The notes under the pieces were generated by a model. That model worked only from the letters and a program-made list of their open reading frames with translations, had not been told where the DNA came from and did no database searches. A stretch of DNA of 64,000 nt from Gemmatimonadota bacterium (lineage in GTDB: Bacteria > Latescibacterota > UBA2968), in NCBI GenBank assembly GCA_026705765.1, contig JAPPAB010000055.1, positions 1 through 64,000 on the forward strand. Direction: 5' to 3'. Shown here one piece after another: positions 34,233 through 41,622 of the stretch. A program made the translations under genes and the position numbers. Positions within the stretch are counted from its first letter, which is position 1, and the number at the start of each line of letters is the position of its first letter.

Positions 34233-35228
34233 ATGGACAGAATTTGGCGATGGATATTTCCGATCCTGTTAATCGGATGTCAGGATCATCTGACAACGAT
34301 CTCCGGTCCTACGATGGGAACGACATTTCAGGCCAAGATCGTCCAAAAAGACCAAACTCTTGACGCGGATGTATTGGACCGAGAAATCAACGTGCGATTG
34401 GAAGAAGTCAATCGCCAGATGTCCACTTATCAGGACAACTCCGAAATCACCCAATTCAATCGCTCCCCTTCAACAGACTGGTTTGCAGTCTCATCGGACT
34501 TTGCTTATGTTTTACACATCGCTCGAGAAATCAGCACCTGGTCCGACGGCGCGTTTGACGTCACCATTGGGCCGCTGGTCAACCTGTGGGGATTTGGACC
34601 CAACGCCATCCCCGAGCGCGTACCATCGCCCGACTCAATTAACGCTACTAAAACACTGGTAGGCTATGAAAAAATTCACATTGACCTATCTGCCCCCGCC
34701 ATAAAAAAAGAACGACCCGAAATCTATTGCGACCTATCCGCAATCGCCAAGGGATTTGGTGTAGATCGCATAGCGAGTTATCTGGACAGTTTGGGCATCA
34801 ATCACTATTTTATCGAAATCGGCGGCGAACTGCGGACAAAGGGACACAACCACCTCGGACAACTCTGGCGAATTGGCATCGCGAGTCCCGCGGGACAGGG
34901 CGAACTACAAAAAGCACTCGCCCTGAACAACATGTCCATGGCGACATCGGGTGATTACCACAACTATTTTGAACGCGACAGCATACGATATTCCCACACC
35001 ATTGCCCCGCGCACAGGACGGCCCATAACGCATGCCCTGGCCTCCGTAACAGTACTACACAAAAGCTGCGCCTACGCCGATGGATTGGCCACAGCGATCA
35101 ACGTAATGGGACCGGAAAAGGGATTTGCATTTGCCGAAAAACGCAATCTCGCCGTATTTATGATTGTGCGACAAGGAGATGGATTCGTAGAAAAAATGAC
35201 GTCTAATTTTGAGGCATTGCTCAAATAA
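34233..35228 (+). CDS. apbE: FAD:protein FMN transferase ApbE (lipoprotein)
   Basis: 331 residues. A signal peptide with a lipobox ending L-L-I-G-C (Cys16) precedes the ApbE domain: S-G-P-T-M-G-T-T-F, the acidic D-V-T-I-G-P-L-V-N-L-W-G-F-G segment, D-L-S-A-I-A-K-G-F-G-V-D, I-E-I-G-G-E-L-R and the metal-site T-x-D/A-D-G-L-A-T-A. ApbE transfers FMN from FAD to Thr in D-x-x-S-G-A-T motifs, here those of NqrB and NqrC. Its position next to nqr and nqrM supports that role. The next gene starts 10 bases later. Confidence 0.95.
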   Translation: MDRIWRWIFPILLIGCQDHLTTISGPTMGTTFQAKIVQKDQTLDADVLDREINVRLEEVNRQMSTYQDNSEITQFNRSPSTDWFAVSSDFAYVLHIAREISTWSDGAFDVTIGPLVNLWGFGPNAIPERVPSPDSINATKTLVGYEKIHIDLSAPAIKKERPEIYCDLSAIAKGFGVDRIASYLDSLGINHYFIEIGGELRTKGHNHLGQLWRIGIASPAGQGELQKALALNNMSMATSGDYHNYFERDSIRYSHTIAPRTGRPITHALASVTVLHKSCAYADGLATAINVMGPEKGFAFAEKRNLAVFMIVRQGDGFVEKMTSNFEALLK

Positions 35229-35238
35229 GGACTCTACT

Positions 35239-35463
35239 ATGGAAACAATATTGACAGCGACGATCTTTCTCATCATAGCATTTGCATTTATGGCAGGCGC
35301 GTTGACATTTGCGCAGTACAAAAAAAAGCAGCAGAGTTGTTGTGGCGACATCCTGGAAACCCATGAACAGAGCCTCGACGAAGACTCGGCCTGCTTTACA
35401 TGCCCACGTCGCAAAAAAGCGGAAAAAGATCAGAACACCGTCTCCATCTCGGAAAAGGTGTAA
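35239..35463 (+). CDS. nqrM: NqrM-like NQR assembly factor
   Basis: 74 residues from ATG 35239. One N-terminal transmembrane helix (about 5-25) is followed by a short Cys-rich domain with S-C-C-G (about 34-37) and C-F-T-C-P-R-R-K-K (about 54-62). The size, single helix and S-C-x-G...C-x-x-C-P pattern match NqrM (DUF539), which delivers or inserts the NqrD/E iron. The gene follows apbE by 10 bases, as in many nqr loci. The spacing between Cys groups is longer than I recall for proteobacterial NqrM. Confidence 0.8.
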   Translation: METILTATIFLIIAFAFMAGALTFAQYKKKQQSCCGDILETHEQSLDEDSACFTCPRRKKAEKDQNTVSISEKV

Positions 35464-35466
35464 TAA

Positions 35467-35766
35467 TCAACTCAGCGGAGGATGCCAGTCGAGTTGTCCT
35501 CCTTCAACGCGGCAGCGGGTCTCGCAGAGATTGTCATTCCGATCTTTGTAAATAACCTTCCACTCAATGCGTTTTAATGCCAGCAGATCCTGATGTTCAT
35601 TCACCTGAATATCTCTCACCACGCGCTCAATACTCACAACCCGCCCTTCAACTTTGTAAACAGATAGGCGAATCTGCGTCACATAGCGATTGCGCCAAAC
35701 AAAATAATAGAGAAAAAATCCAAAAACGAGTGCTGTAAACAGATATGCGATCAGAATAGTTGACAC
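35467..35766 (-). CDS. hypothetical single-pass membrane protein
   Basis: 99 residues from a GTG at 35766 with AGAAAGG about nine bases upstream. One N-terminal helix (about 3-23) is followed by a basic and then mixed beta-like cytoplasmic domain containing V-E-G-R-V-V-S-I-E-R-V and W-K-V-I-Y-K-D-R-N-D-N. I do not recognise the family. It is convergent with nqrM (3-base gap) and lies inside the sodium-energetics island. Confidence 0.65.
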   Translation of the reverse strand: MSTILIAYLFTALVFGFFLYYFVWRNRYVTQIRLSVYKVEGRVVSIERVVRDIQVNEHQDLLALKRIEWKVIYKDRNDNLCETRCRVEGGQLDWHPPLS

Positions 35767-35887
35767 TGATTATACCTTTCTATTAATTAAATCGTCTCTA
35801 ATGCATCTATCTACAAAATAGGACACAACGCGATATTTCGCTTGATTTTTTGCGTTGAAAAATATTAAATAGACAGTTCGCACATCT

Positions 35888-35914
35888 CCATTCGAGTGAA
35901 CGAGTGGGTTTTTT
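35888..35914 (+). terminator. leader terminator-like hairpin upstream of mnhE
   Basis: CCATTCG (35888-35894) pairs with CGAGTGG (35901-35907, one G-T) around AGTGAA and is followed by six T. It lies 88 bases before the mnhE start. A possible promoter (TTGATT around 35848 with an AT-rich -10) is upstream, so it would act within the leader. Confidence 0.5.
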
Positions 35915-36002
35915 GTGCCTTTCCCGATTGCGTTCCTATGGTACTGGGCGGTTGGGCGGTGTACCCTCCTCTTACATCTCACCGCTTTCATCCGAGGTTT
36001 AT

Positions 36003-36482
36003 ATGCGATACATCTTTTTTTTCGTTTTGTCATTTGCCCTCTGGCTGCTCTTGTCCGGACATTACTCATTTTATCACACACTCGTCCTCACCATGGGTAT
36101 ATTGTCCTGCGCTTTTGTCGTTTATCTGGCGGGGCGTCTGGATATTGTAGATGAAGAAGGGATCCAGATTAATCTCGCCCGACACCTGATTGTGTATATT
36201 CCGTGGCTGGTTTGGGCCATTATCAAAGCGAATATCGACGTGGCAAAACGCATTTTGAATCCCAGATTGCCCATTGCCCCGCGCATAGTGCGTGTAACGG
36301 GAACGCAAAAAACCGATCTCTGTCGCGTCATTTTTGCCAATTCAATAACCCTGACCCCCGGCACTGTATCACTCGACCTGGACGAAGAAGATATTGTGGT
36401 ACATGCCCTGACAAAAGAAGCCGCTGACGATGTACAGAGCGGCGATATGGACCGCCGTGTGACGACGGCACTGGAGCAATGA
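36003..36482 (+). CDS. mnhE: Na+/H+ antiporter subunit E (MnhE/MrpE)
   Basis: 159 residues from ATG 36003, after CGAGGTTT; an upstream extension of the frame lacks support. Two to three N-terminal hydrophobic helices and a cytoplasmic domain with the family stretch A-N-S-I-T-L-T-P-G-T-V-S-L-D (about 108-121) and a later V-H-A-L. Subunit E is a small membrane component of Mrp antiporters. First gene of a ten-gene operon with overlaps throughout. Confidence 0.92.
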   Translation: MRYIFFFVLSFALWLLLSGHYSFYHTLVLTMGILSCAFVVYLAGRLDIVDEEGIQINLARHLIVYIPWLVWAIIKANIDVAKRILNPRLPIAPRIVRVTGTQKTDLCRVIFANSITLTPGTVSLDLDEEDIVVHALTKEAADDVQSGDMDRRVTTALEQ

Positions 36483-36483
36483 G

Positions 36484-36774
36484 ATGTTTATTGCGGCAAT
36501 GATCGGCATAGTGGTCACCATGGCATTGGCACTTTGCCGCGCCCTATTGGGGCCAACTGTGTACGATCGCATCCTATCGGTAAATATGTTTGGCACCAAA
36601 ACCGTATTATTTATTGCCGTACTCGGATTTTTAACTGACCGACCCGATTTTCTGGATCTCGCCCTGATTTATGTATTGATCAACTTTATCGGCACATTGG
36701 CCGTTCTAAAATTTGTGACCTATAATGATCTTGGTGCCGATCCCGAAGAACAAAACAGGACCCAAAAACCATGA
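36484..36774 (+). CDS. mnhF: Na+/H+ antiporter subunit F (MnhF/MrpF)
   Basis: 96 residues with three transmembrane helices and the conserved R-A-L-L-G-P-T-V-Y-D-R-I-L-S-V-N motif (about 19-34) and D-L-A-L-I-Y-V-L-I. Starts one base after mnhE and overlaps mnhG by four bases. Acidic C-terminal tail. Confidence 0.92.
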   Translation: MFIAAMIGIVVTMALALCRALLGPTVYDRILSVNMFGTKTVLFIAVLGFLTDRPDFLDLALIYVLINFIGTLAVLKFVTYNDLGADPEEQNRTQKP

Positions 36775-37103
36775 CGATTCTCGATATATTGAGCTGGATT
36801 TGCCTTATCCCGGGATGTATTCTATGCATGATAGGCGGCCTGGGCCTGTTGCGCTTACCCGATTTTTACAGCCGCATGCACGGCGGTGGCATTACCGACA
36901 CACTGGGGGCGGGCCTCGTTCTCATAGGATTGATGTTTCAGGGCGGCCTGACAACGGTCACAGTAAAACTGGTGATGATTCTGGTGATATTACTCATCAC
37001 CAGTCCCACATCGACCCACGCGGTAGGCAAAGCGGCATTTACGTCGGGCCTCAAGCCTTTTTTAAGCGACCCCGACAACAAAGGGAAAAATGAGCATGAC
37101 TGA
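36771..37103 (+). CDS. mnhG: Na+/H+ antiporter subunit G (MnhG/MrpG)
   Basis: 110 residues with three transmembrane helices. Family motif G-L-L-R-L-P-D-F-Y-S-R-M-H (about 24-36) followed by T-D-T-L-G-A-G-L-V-L-I-G. Overlaps both neighbours (ATGA with mnhF, 14 bases with the next gene). Confidence 0.92.
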   Translation: MTILDILSWICLIPGCILCMIGGLGLLRLPDFYSRMHGGGITDTLGAGLVLIGLMFQGGLTTVTVKLVMILVILLITSPTSTHAVGKAAFTSGLKPFLSDPDNKGKNEHD

Positions 37104-37635
37104 AATACTGGACATCGCCCTGCTGTCTTTTATGATAGTACTCGCGATTGCGGTTTCCCGAATGCACAATTTGTTTATGGCCGCAATGATGCTGGGCATA
37201 TTCAGCTTCCTCGCGGCTATCGTATTTACATTGCTCGACGCCGTCGATGTCGCATTTACCGAAGCGGCTGTCGGAGCCGGTGTGTCAACCGTGCTCCTCC
37301 TGGGCACATTATCATTGACGACGCGCGAAGAAAAAATTGCCAAAAAAAATAACGCATTGGCACTGCTCGTGGTGTTCATTACGGGTAGCGCGCTTATTTA
37401 CGGCACACTGGACATGCCGATGTTCGGCGATCCCAATGCGCCCGTTCACACACACGTTGCCGATCGCTATATTGAAAAATCGGGAGAAGAAATGGGAATC
37501 CCCAATATTGTAACATCGGTATTGGCGAGCTACCGGGGATACGATACACTGGGTGAAGTAGCCGTGATTTTTACGGCTGGCGTCGGCGTAATATTGCTCC
37601 TGGGACATATCAGGCGCAAGGAGGACGGGCAATGA
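37090..37635 (+). CDS. MrpA C-terminal-type subunit (DUF4040 plus MbhE-like domain)
   Basis: 181 residues, about six helices. The first half is a DUF4040/MbhD-like domain (F-T-E-A-A-V-G-A-G-V-S-T-V-L-L-L at about 57-72). The second half resembles MbhE and the end of MrpA (G-I-P-N-I-V-T-S-V-L-A-S-Y-R-G-Y-D-T-L-G-E followed by V-I-F-T-A-G). In classical Mrp systems these domains are fused to the large MrpA; here they form a separate protein. An ATG six bases downstream (M-T-E) is an equally possible start. Confidence 0.85.
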   Translation: MSMTEILDIALLSFMIVLAIAVSRMHNLFMAAMMLGIFSFLAAIVFTLLDAVDVAFTEAAVGAGVSTVLLLGTLSLTTREEKIAKKNNALALLVVFITGSALIYGTLDMPMFGDPNAPVHTHVADRYIEKSGEEMGIPNIVTSVLASYRGYDTLGEVAVIFTAGVGVILLLGHIRRKEDGQ

Positions 37636-38057
37636 GACATCAGAGTATTCCCCGCGTAGTGGGCAAGTGGTTCATTCCTCCGATTCTGTTATTCGCACTC
37701 TACGTGCAATTTCACGGCGACTTCGGACCCGGAGGAGGATTTCAAGCCGGTGTGATTTTTGCCGCAGCAGTGGTGCTCTACACGCTCATTTTTGGCTTGC
37801 AAGCCACAAAGAAAATTGTAAAACCCCGCACCATTGAAACGCTCGTCGCACTCGGCGTCTTGCTCTATGCGGGCACGGGATTGGTCTCCCTATTTCTCGG
37901 TTACAATTTCCTGAATTACACTGCTCTGGATCCGGAAACTGCATCGCACGGACAACATCTGGGCATCTTTCTGGTTGAACTCGGCGTGGGTATTACCGTG
38001 GCTGCCGTAATGATAGCCATCTTTTTTTCTTTTGCAGGTCGGAGGCGATTGCGATGA
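37632..38057 (+). CDS. mnhB: Na+/H+ antiporter subunit B (MnhB/MrpB)
   Basis: 141 residues with four helices. The MnhB signature lies at about 17-45: I-L-L-F-A-L-Y-V-Q-F-H-G-D, then G-P-G-G-G-F-Q-A-G-V-I-F-A-A. A histidine-containing loop precedes G-I-F-L-V-E-L-G-V-G-I-T-V. It overlaps both neighbours by four bases. Confidence 0.93.
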   Translation: MRHQSIPRVVGKWFIPPILLFALYVQFHGDFGPGGGFQAGVIFAAAVVLYTLIFGLQATKKIVKPRTIETLVALGVLLYAGTGLVSLFLGYNFLNYTALDPETASHGQHLGIFLVELGVGITVAAVMIAIFFSFAGRRRLR

Positions 38058-38410
38058 TCTCCGTAGGATTATTCAACTACTGGGCCTGTATGGTCTTGAT
38101 GATGATTGGATTGTACACCGCTATTGCGCGCCCCAATCTCATCAAAAAATTGATTGGCCTGAGTATCTTCCAGGTTTCCGTTTTCTTGCTCTATATCACC
38201 GTGGGAAAAGTAAGCGGCGGCACTGCGCCCATTTTGGAAGAAGGTATTGAAGTGTATTCCAACCCATTGCCCCATGTACTCATCCTGACGGCAATTGTCG
38301 TGGGCATCGCAACCCTCTCCCTGGGTTTGGCACTCGTCGTGCGAATTGGGGAAGCTTATGATACAATTGAGGAAGATGAAATCATAGAACAGGACCGCGT
38401 GAATGATTGA
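38054..38410 (+). CDS. mnhC: Na+/H+ antiporter subunit C (MnhC/MrpC, NuoK-like)
   Basis: 118 residues with three helices and the NuoK/MnhC pattern: G-L-Y-T-A-I-A-R-P-N-L-I-K-K-L-I-G-L-S-I near 20-39 and N-P-L-P-H-V-L-I-L-T-A-I-V-V-G near 73-87. Long acidic C-terminal tail. Overlaps mnhD by eight bases. Confidence 0.93.
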   Translation: MISVGLFNYWACMVLMMIGLYTAIARPNLIKKLIGLSIFQVSVFLLYITVGKVSGGTAPILEEGIEVYSNPLPHVLILTAIVVGIATLSLGLALVVRIGEAYDTIEEDEIIEQDRVND

Positions 38411-39881
38411 TATGCATCTGCCCATATTGTTGATCGTCGTACCCCTTGTATCGGCCCCCTTATGTGTGTTATTGCGGCAAAAAACGCTGGTGTGGGCTTT
38501 TGCATCTTTCGTGTGTTTGGCCTCTTTGGGCATAGCATCTATGCTACTCATCCGCGTGCTCGAAGAAGGCGTGATCTCGTATGCAATAGGCGGATGGATT
38601 GCCCCCTGGGGCATTGAATACCGCGTCGATACGATCAACGCTTATGTGCTGCTGCTGGTTTCGATCATCGCCGCCGTGCTGATGTTTTTTGCACAGCCGA
38701 GCGTGGTGGATGAAGTCTCCGGTAAGCAGCATTATTTGTTTTATACAGCTTATTTGCTATGCCTCACCGGATTGATGGGCATTACAATCACGGGCGACGC
38801 GTTTAACGTCTTTGTATTTCTGGAAATATCATCGCTATCGTCCTATACCCTCATCGCCATGGGACGCGATCGGCGTGCACTGACTGCATCTTATCAATAC
38901 CTCCTCATGGGCACACTGGGAGCCACGTTTATTGTCATCGGCATCGGTCTGATGTACATGATGACCGGCACGCTGAATATGTTTGATCTCTCCGGGCGAT
39001 TGCCCGCCATGTTCGAAACCCGCACAGCAATGGTCGCATTCGCCTTCTTAACCGTAGGCATGTTAATCAAACTGGCGATGTTCCCGTTGCACATGTGGTT
39101 GCCCAACGCCTATTGTTACGCCCCCTCTTTAGTCACGGCTTTTCTGGCTGCAACAGCGACAAAAGTATCCATCTACGTATTTCTGAGATTCACATTTACC
39201 GTATGGGGTGCCGAATTTGTATTTGAAAAACTCAACCTCGACATCTTTTTAATTCCCCTATCCCTCATCGGGATTTACGTGGCATCCCTATCCGCCATAT
39301 ACCAGACCAATATAAAGCGGTTATTGGCTTATTCAAGCGTGGCGCAAATCGGGTACATAATGCTGGGCATCGGCTTTGTTTCCATAACCGGATTGACCGG
39401 CGGGATTGTTCACCTGTTTAATCACGCCCTGATGAAAGCCGCCCTATTTTTGGCCGTGGGCTGCGTGGTATTGCGCCTCGGATCATCTAACCTCGCTGAC
39501 TGGAAGGGCCTTGGGCGACGCATGCCCATAACAATGGCGGCTTTTGTGCTGGCAGGTCTGAGCTTGATTGGCGTGCCGTTAACAGTGGGCTTTATCAGCA
39601 AATGGTATTTGATCCTTGCCGCGCTGGAAGCCGGATGGTGGCCCGTAGCACTGCTGGCCCTGCTCAGTTCTCTACTCGCCGTAGTATATGTGTGGCGCGT
39701 CGTTGAAGTGGCCTATTTTCAGAAAGCCGATGATGATTCCAATATAAAGGAAGCACCGTTAATGATGCAGATCTCCATGTGGATTTTGACGGGAGCGACA
39801 TTGTATTTTGGTATTCAAACGGACTTAACCGTCAACATAGCACAACGCGCCGCCGAATTATTACTGGGGGTAACGCCGTGA
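38403..39881 (+). CDS. mnhD: antiporter-like subunit D1 (MnhD/NuoN-like)
   Basis: 492 residues with about fourteen helices of the proton-conducting NuoL/M/N fold. Conserved glutamate in F-V-F-L-E-I-S-S-L-S-S-Y, lysine in M-L-I-K-L-A-M-F-P-L-H-M-W-L-P, a second lysine segment A-A-T-A-T-K-V-S, and N-I-K-R-L-L-A-Y-S-S-V-A-Q-I-G-Y. This is the most MrpD-like of the three antiporter subunits in the operon. The stop overlaps the next GTG start (GTGA). Confidence 0.92.
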   Translation: MIDMHLPILLIVVPLVSAPLCVLLRQKTLVWAFASFVCLASLGIASMLLIRVLEEGVISYAIGGWIAPWGIEYRVDTINAYVLLLVSIIAAVLMFFAQPSVVDEVSGKQHYLFYTAYLLCLTGLMGITITGDAFNVFVFLEISSLSSYTLIAMGRDRRALTASYQYLLMGTLGATFIVIGIGLMYMMTGTLNMFDLSGRLPAMFETRTAMVAFAFLTVGMLIKLAMFPLHMWLPNAYCYAPSLVTAFLAATATKVSIYVFLRFTFTVWGAEFVFEKLNLDIFLIPLSLIGIYVASLSAIYQTNIKRLLAYSSVAQIGYIMLGIGFVSITGLTGGIVHLFNHALMKAALFLAVGCVVLRLGSSNLADWKGLGRRMPITMAAFVLAGLSLIGVPLTVGFISKWYLILAALEAGWWPVALLALLSSLLAVVYVWRVVEVAYFQKADDDSNIKEAPLMMQISMWILTGATLYFGIQTDLTVNIAQRAAELLLGVTP

Positions 39882-41347
39882 GTGGATCAACAGCCATACT
39901 CCTATCCATCGCGTTACCGCTTCTGGGCATGCCCTTTATTGCACTGACCTCGCGCAGCCCCAATGTGCGCGAAGCCATCGGATTGATTGCGGCTGTATTG
40001 ACCTTTGGCACTGTGCTTTCACTCCTGCCTTCGGTAATGGACGGCGCACAGCCCGCCGCGCATGTCACAGACGTAATGCCGGGCCTATCACTGGCATTTC
40101 AGGTAGAGCCATTGGGCATGATATTTGCCCTCATCGCGTCGGGTTTGTGGATAGTCACCACGATCTATGCCATCGGGTACATGCGCGGGCACCACGAAGA
40201 AAATCAGACGCGGTTTTTTGTATTCTTCGCATTTGCGATCTCGGCTGCTCTGGGCGTGGCTTTTGCCCGCAACATGTTCACCCTCTTCATATTTTACGAG
40301 ATATTGACCCTATCGACATATCCACTTGTAACACACCACCGCAGCGAAGAAGCCATGCGCGCCGGGCGAATATACATGGGCATCTTGATGAGTACTTCCG
40401 TGGGATTCTTGTTGCTGGGCATGGTGTGGACCTGGCAATTGACCGGCACGCTGGAATTTGCGCCGGGCGGTATTCTAACCGGCAAAGCAAGTGAAGGCAT
40501 TGTAATCGTCCTGCTCGGCCTCTATGCCTTTGGAACCGGAAAAGCGGCGTTAATGCCATTCCACCGATGGTTGCCCTCGGCAATGGTCGCGCCTACACCT
40601 GTCAGCGCATTACTACACGCCGTAGCCGTGGTAAAAGCCGGCGTATTTACGATAATGAAAGTGGTGGTCTATCTCTTTGGCACAGACCTGCTTTCGGACG
40701 CGGGCCTCAGCGAATGGCTGACCTACATCGCGGGCTTCACCATTCTGGTGGGATCGCTGGTAGCGATGACTAAGGACAACTTAAAAGCGCGACTGGCGTA
40801 CTCTACAATCAGCCAATTATCCTACATCGTGCTGGGAGCGTCACTGGCAAATGACCTGGGTGTACTGGGCGGCAGCATGCACATCGTAACGCACGCCTTT
40901 GGCAAAATCACCCTGTTCTTTTGTGCTGGAGCCATCCTGGTGGCCTTGCACAAAACAGAAATTAGCGACATGAAAGGCATTGGACGGCAGATGCCATTTA
41001 CCATGTTCGCCTTTTTGATCGGTGCTTTGAGCATTATCGGAATTCCACCTTTTGCGGGCGCGTGGAGCAAGTGGTACCTGGTATTGGCGACAATTGAAGC
41101 CCATCAGTATGTGGCCGCAGGGGTATTGCTGATGAGTTCCCTGCTCAACGTCCTCTATTTATTGCCCATTCCCATCTATGCATTTTTTGCGTCCGCAACC
41201 GATGACCATCACGCAGACGGTCTGCACGAAGCACCGCTTGCATGTGTGATCCCCTTATCATTTACAGCTATCGGCTGCCTGGTACTCTATATCTATCCCG
41301 AACCTGTTCTGCACCTGTTGCTCATGATCGGAGAGGCCATGCCATGA
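39878..41347 (+). CDS. antiporter-like subunit D2 (MnhD/NuoM-like)
   Basis: 489 residues from the GTG at 39878, which overlaps the previous stop; the frame is open upstream inside mnhD. About fourteen helices with F-I-F-Y-E-I-L-T-L-S-T-Y-P, G-T-G-K-A-A-L-M-P-F-H-R-W-L-P, A-V-A-V-V-K-A-G-V-F and N-L-K-A-R-L-A-Y-S-T-I-S-Q-L. It probably takes the place of the MrpA N-terminal channel. Confidence 0.9.
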   Translation: MSGSTAILLSIALPLLGMPFIALTSRSPNVREAIGLIAAVLTFGTVLSLLPSVMDGAQPAAHVTDVMPGLSLAFQVEPLGMIFALIASGLWIVTTIYAIGYMRGHHEENQTRFFVFFAFAISAALGVAFARNMFTLFIFYEILTLSTYPLVTHHRSEEAMRAGRIYMGILMSTSVGFLLLGMVWTWQLTGTLEFAPGGILTGKASEGIVIVLLGLYAFGTGKAALMPFHRWLPSAMVAPTPVSALLHAVAVVKAGVFTIMKVVVYLFGTDLLSDAGLSEWLTYIAGFTILVGSLVAMTKDNLKARLAYSTISQLSYIVLGASLANDLGVLGGSMHIVTHAFGKITLFFCAGAILVALHKTEISDMKGIGRQMPFTMFAFLIGALSIIGIPPFAGAWSKWYLVLATIEAHQYVAAGVLLMSSLLNVLYLLPIPIYAFFASATDDHHADGLHEAPLACVIPLSFTAIGCLVLYIYPEPVLHLLLMIGEAMP

Positions 41348-41622
41348 ACCATCCCGAATCCCCAAAACAGAATGAACGCCTGTTGGACCATCTCGGCACC
41401 GTGCGCTGGCTGATTTTGGGCTTCTTCGCGTGGTGTGGGTTGTTGATCCTGACCGACCTCATCGTACATCGGCACCTGACATTTGCCGAAGGCGAATTGC
41501 CAATTGAAGGCCGATTTGGATTCTACGCCATTTACGGATTTGTCGCTTATTTACTAATCGTCTGGGGCTCCATATTCTTGAGAAAAGCGCTGTTACGGTC
41601 GGAGGACTATTACGATGAGTGA
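41344..41622 (+). CDS. small two-helix membrane protein within the antiporter operon
   Basis: 92 residues from ATG 41344, overlapping the preceding stop by four bases and the next start by eight. Two transmembrane helices (about 19-38 and 55-76) flank a polar loop; both termini are charged. I do not recognise a family. Tight overlaps on both sides imply co-translation and a structural part in the antiporter complex, by inference. Confidence 0.75.
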   Translation: MNHPESPKQNERLLDHLGTVRWLILGFFAWCGLLILTDLIVHRHLTFAEGELPIEGRFGFYAIYGFVAYLLIVWGSIFLRKALLRSEDYYDE

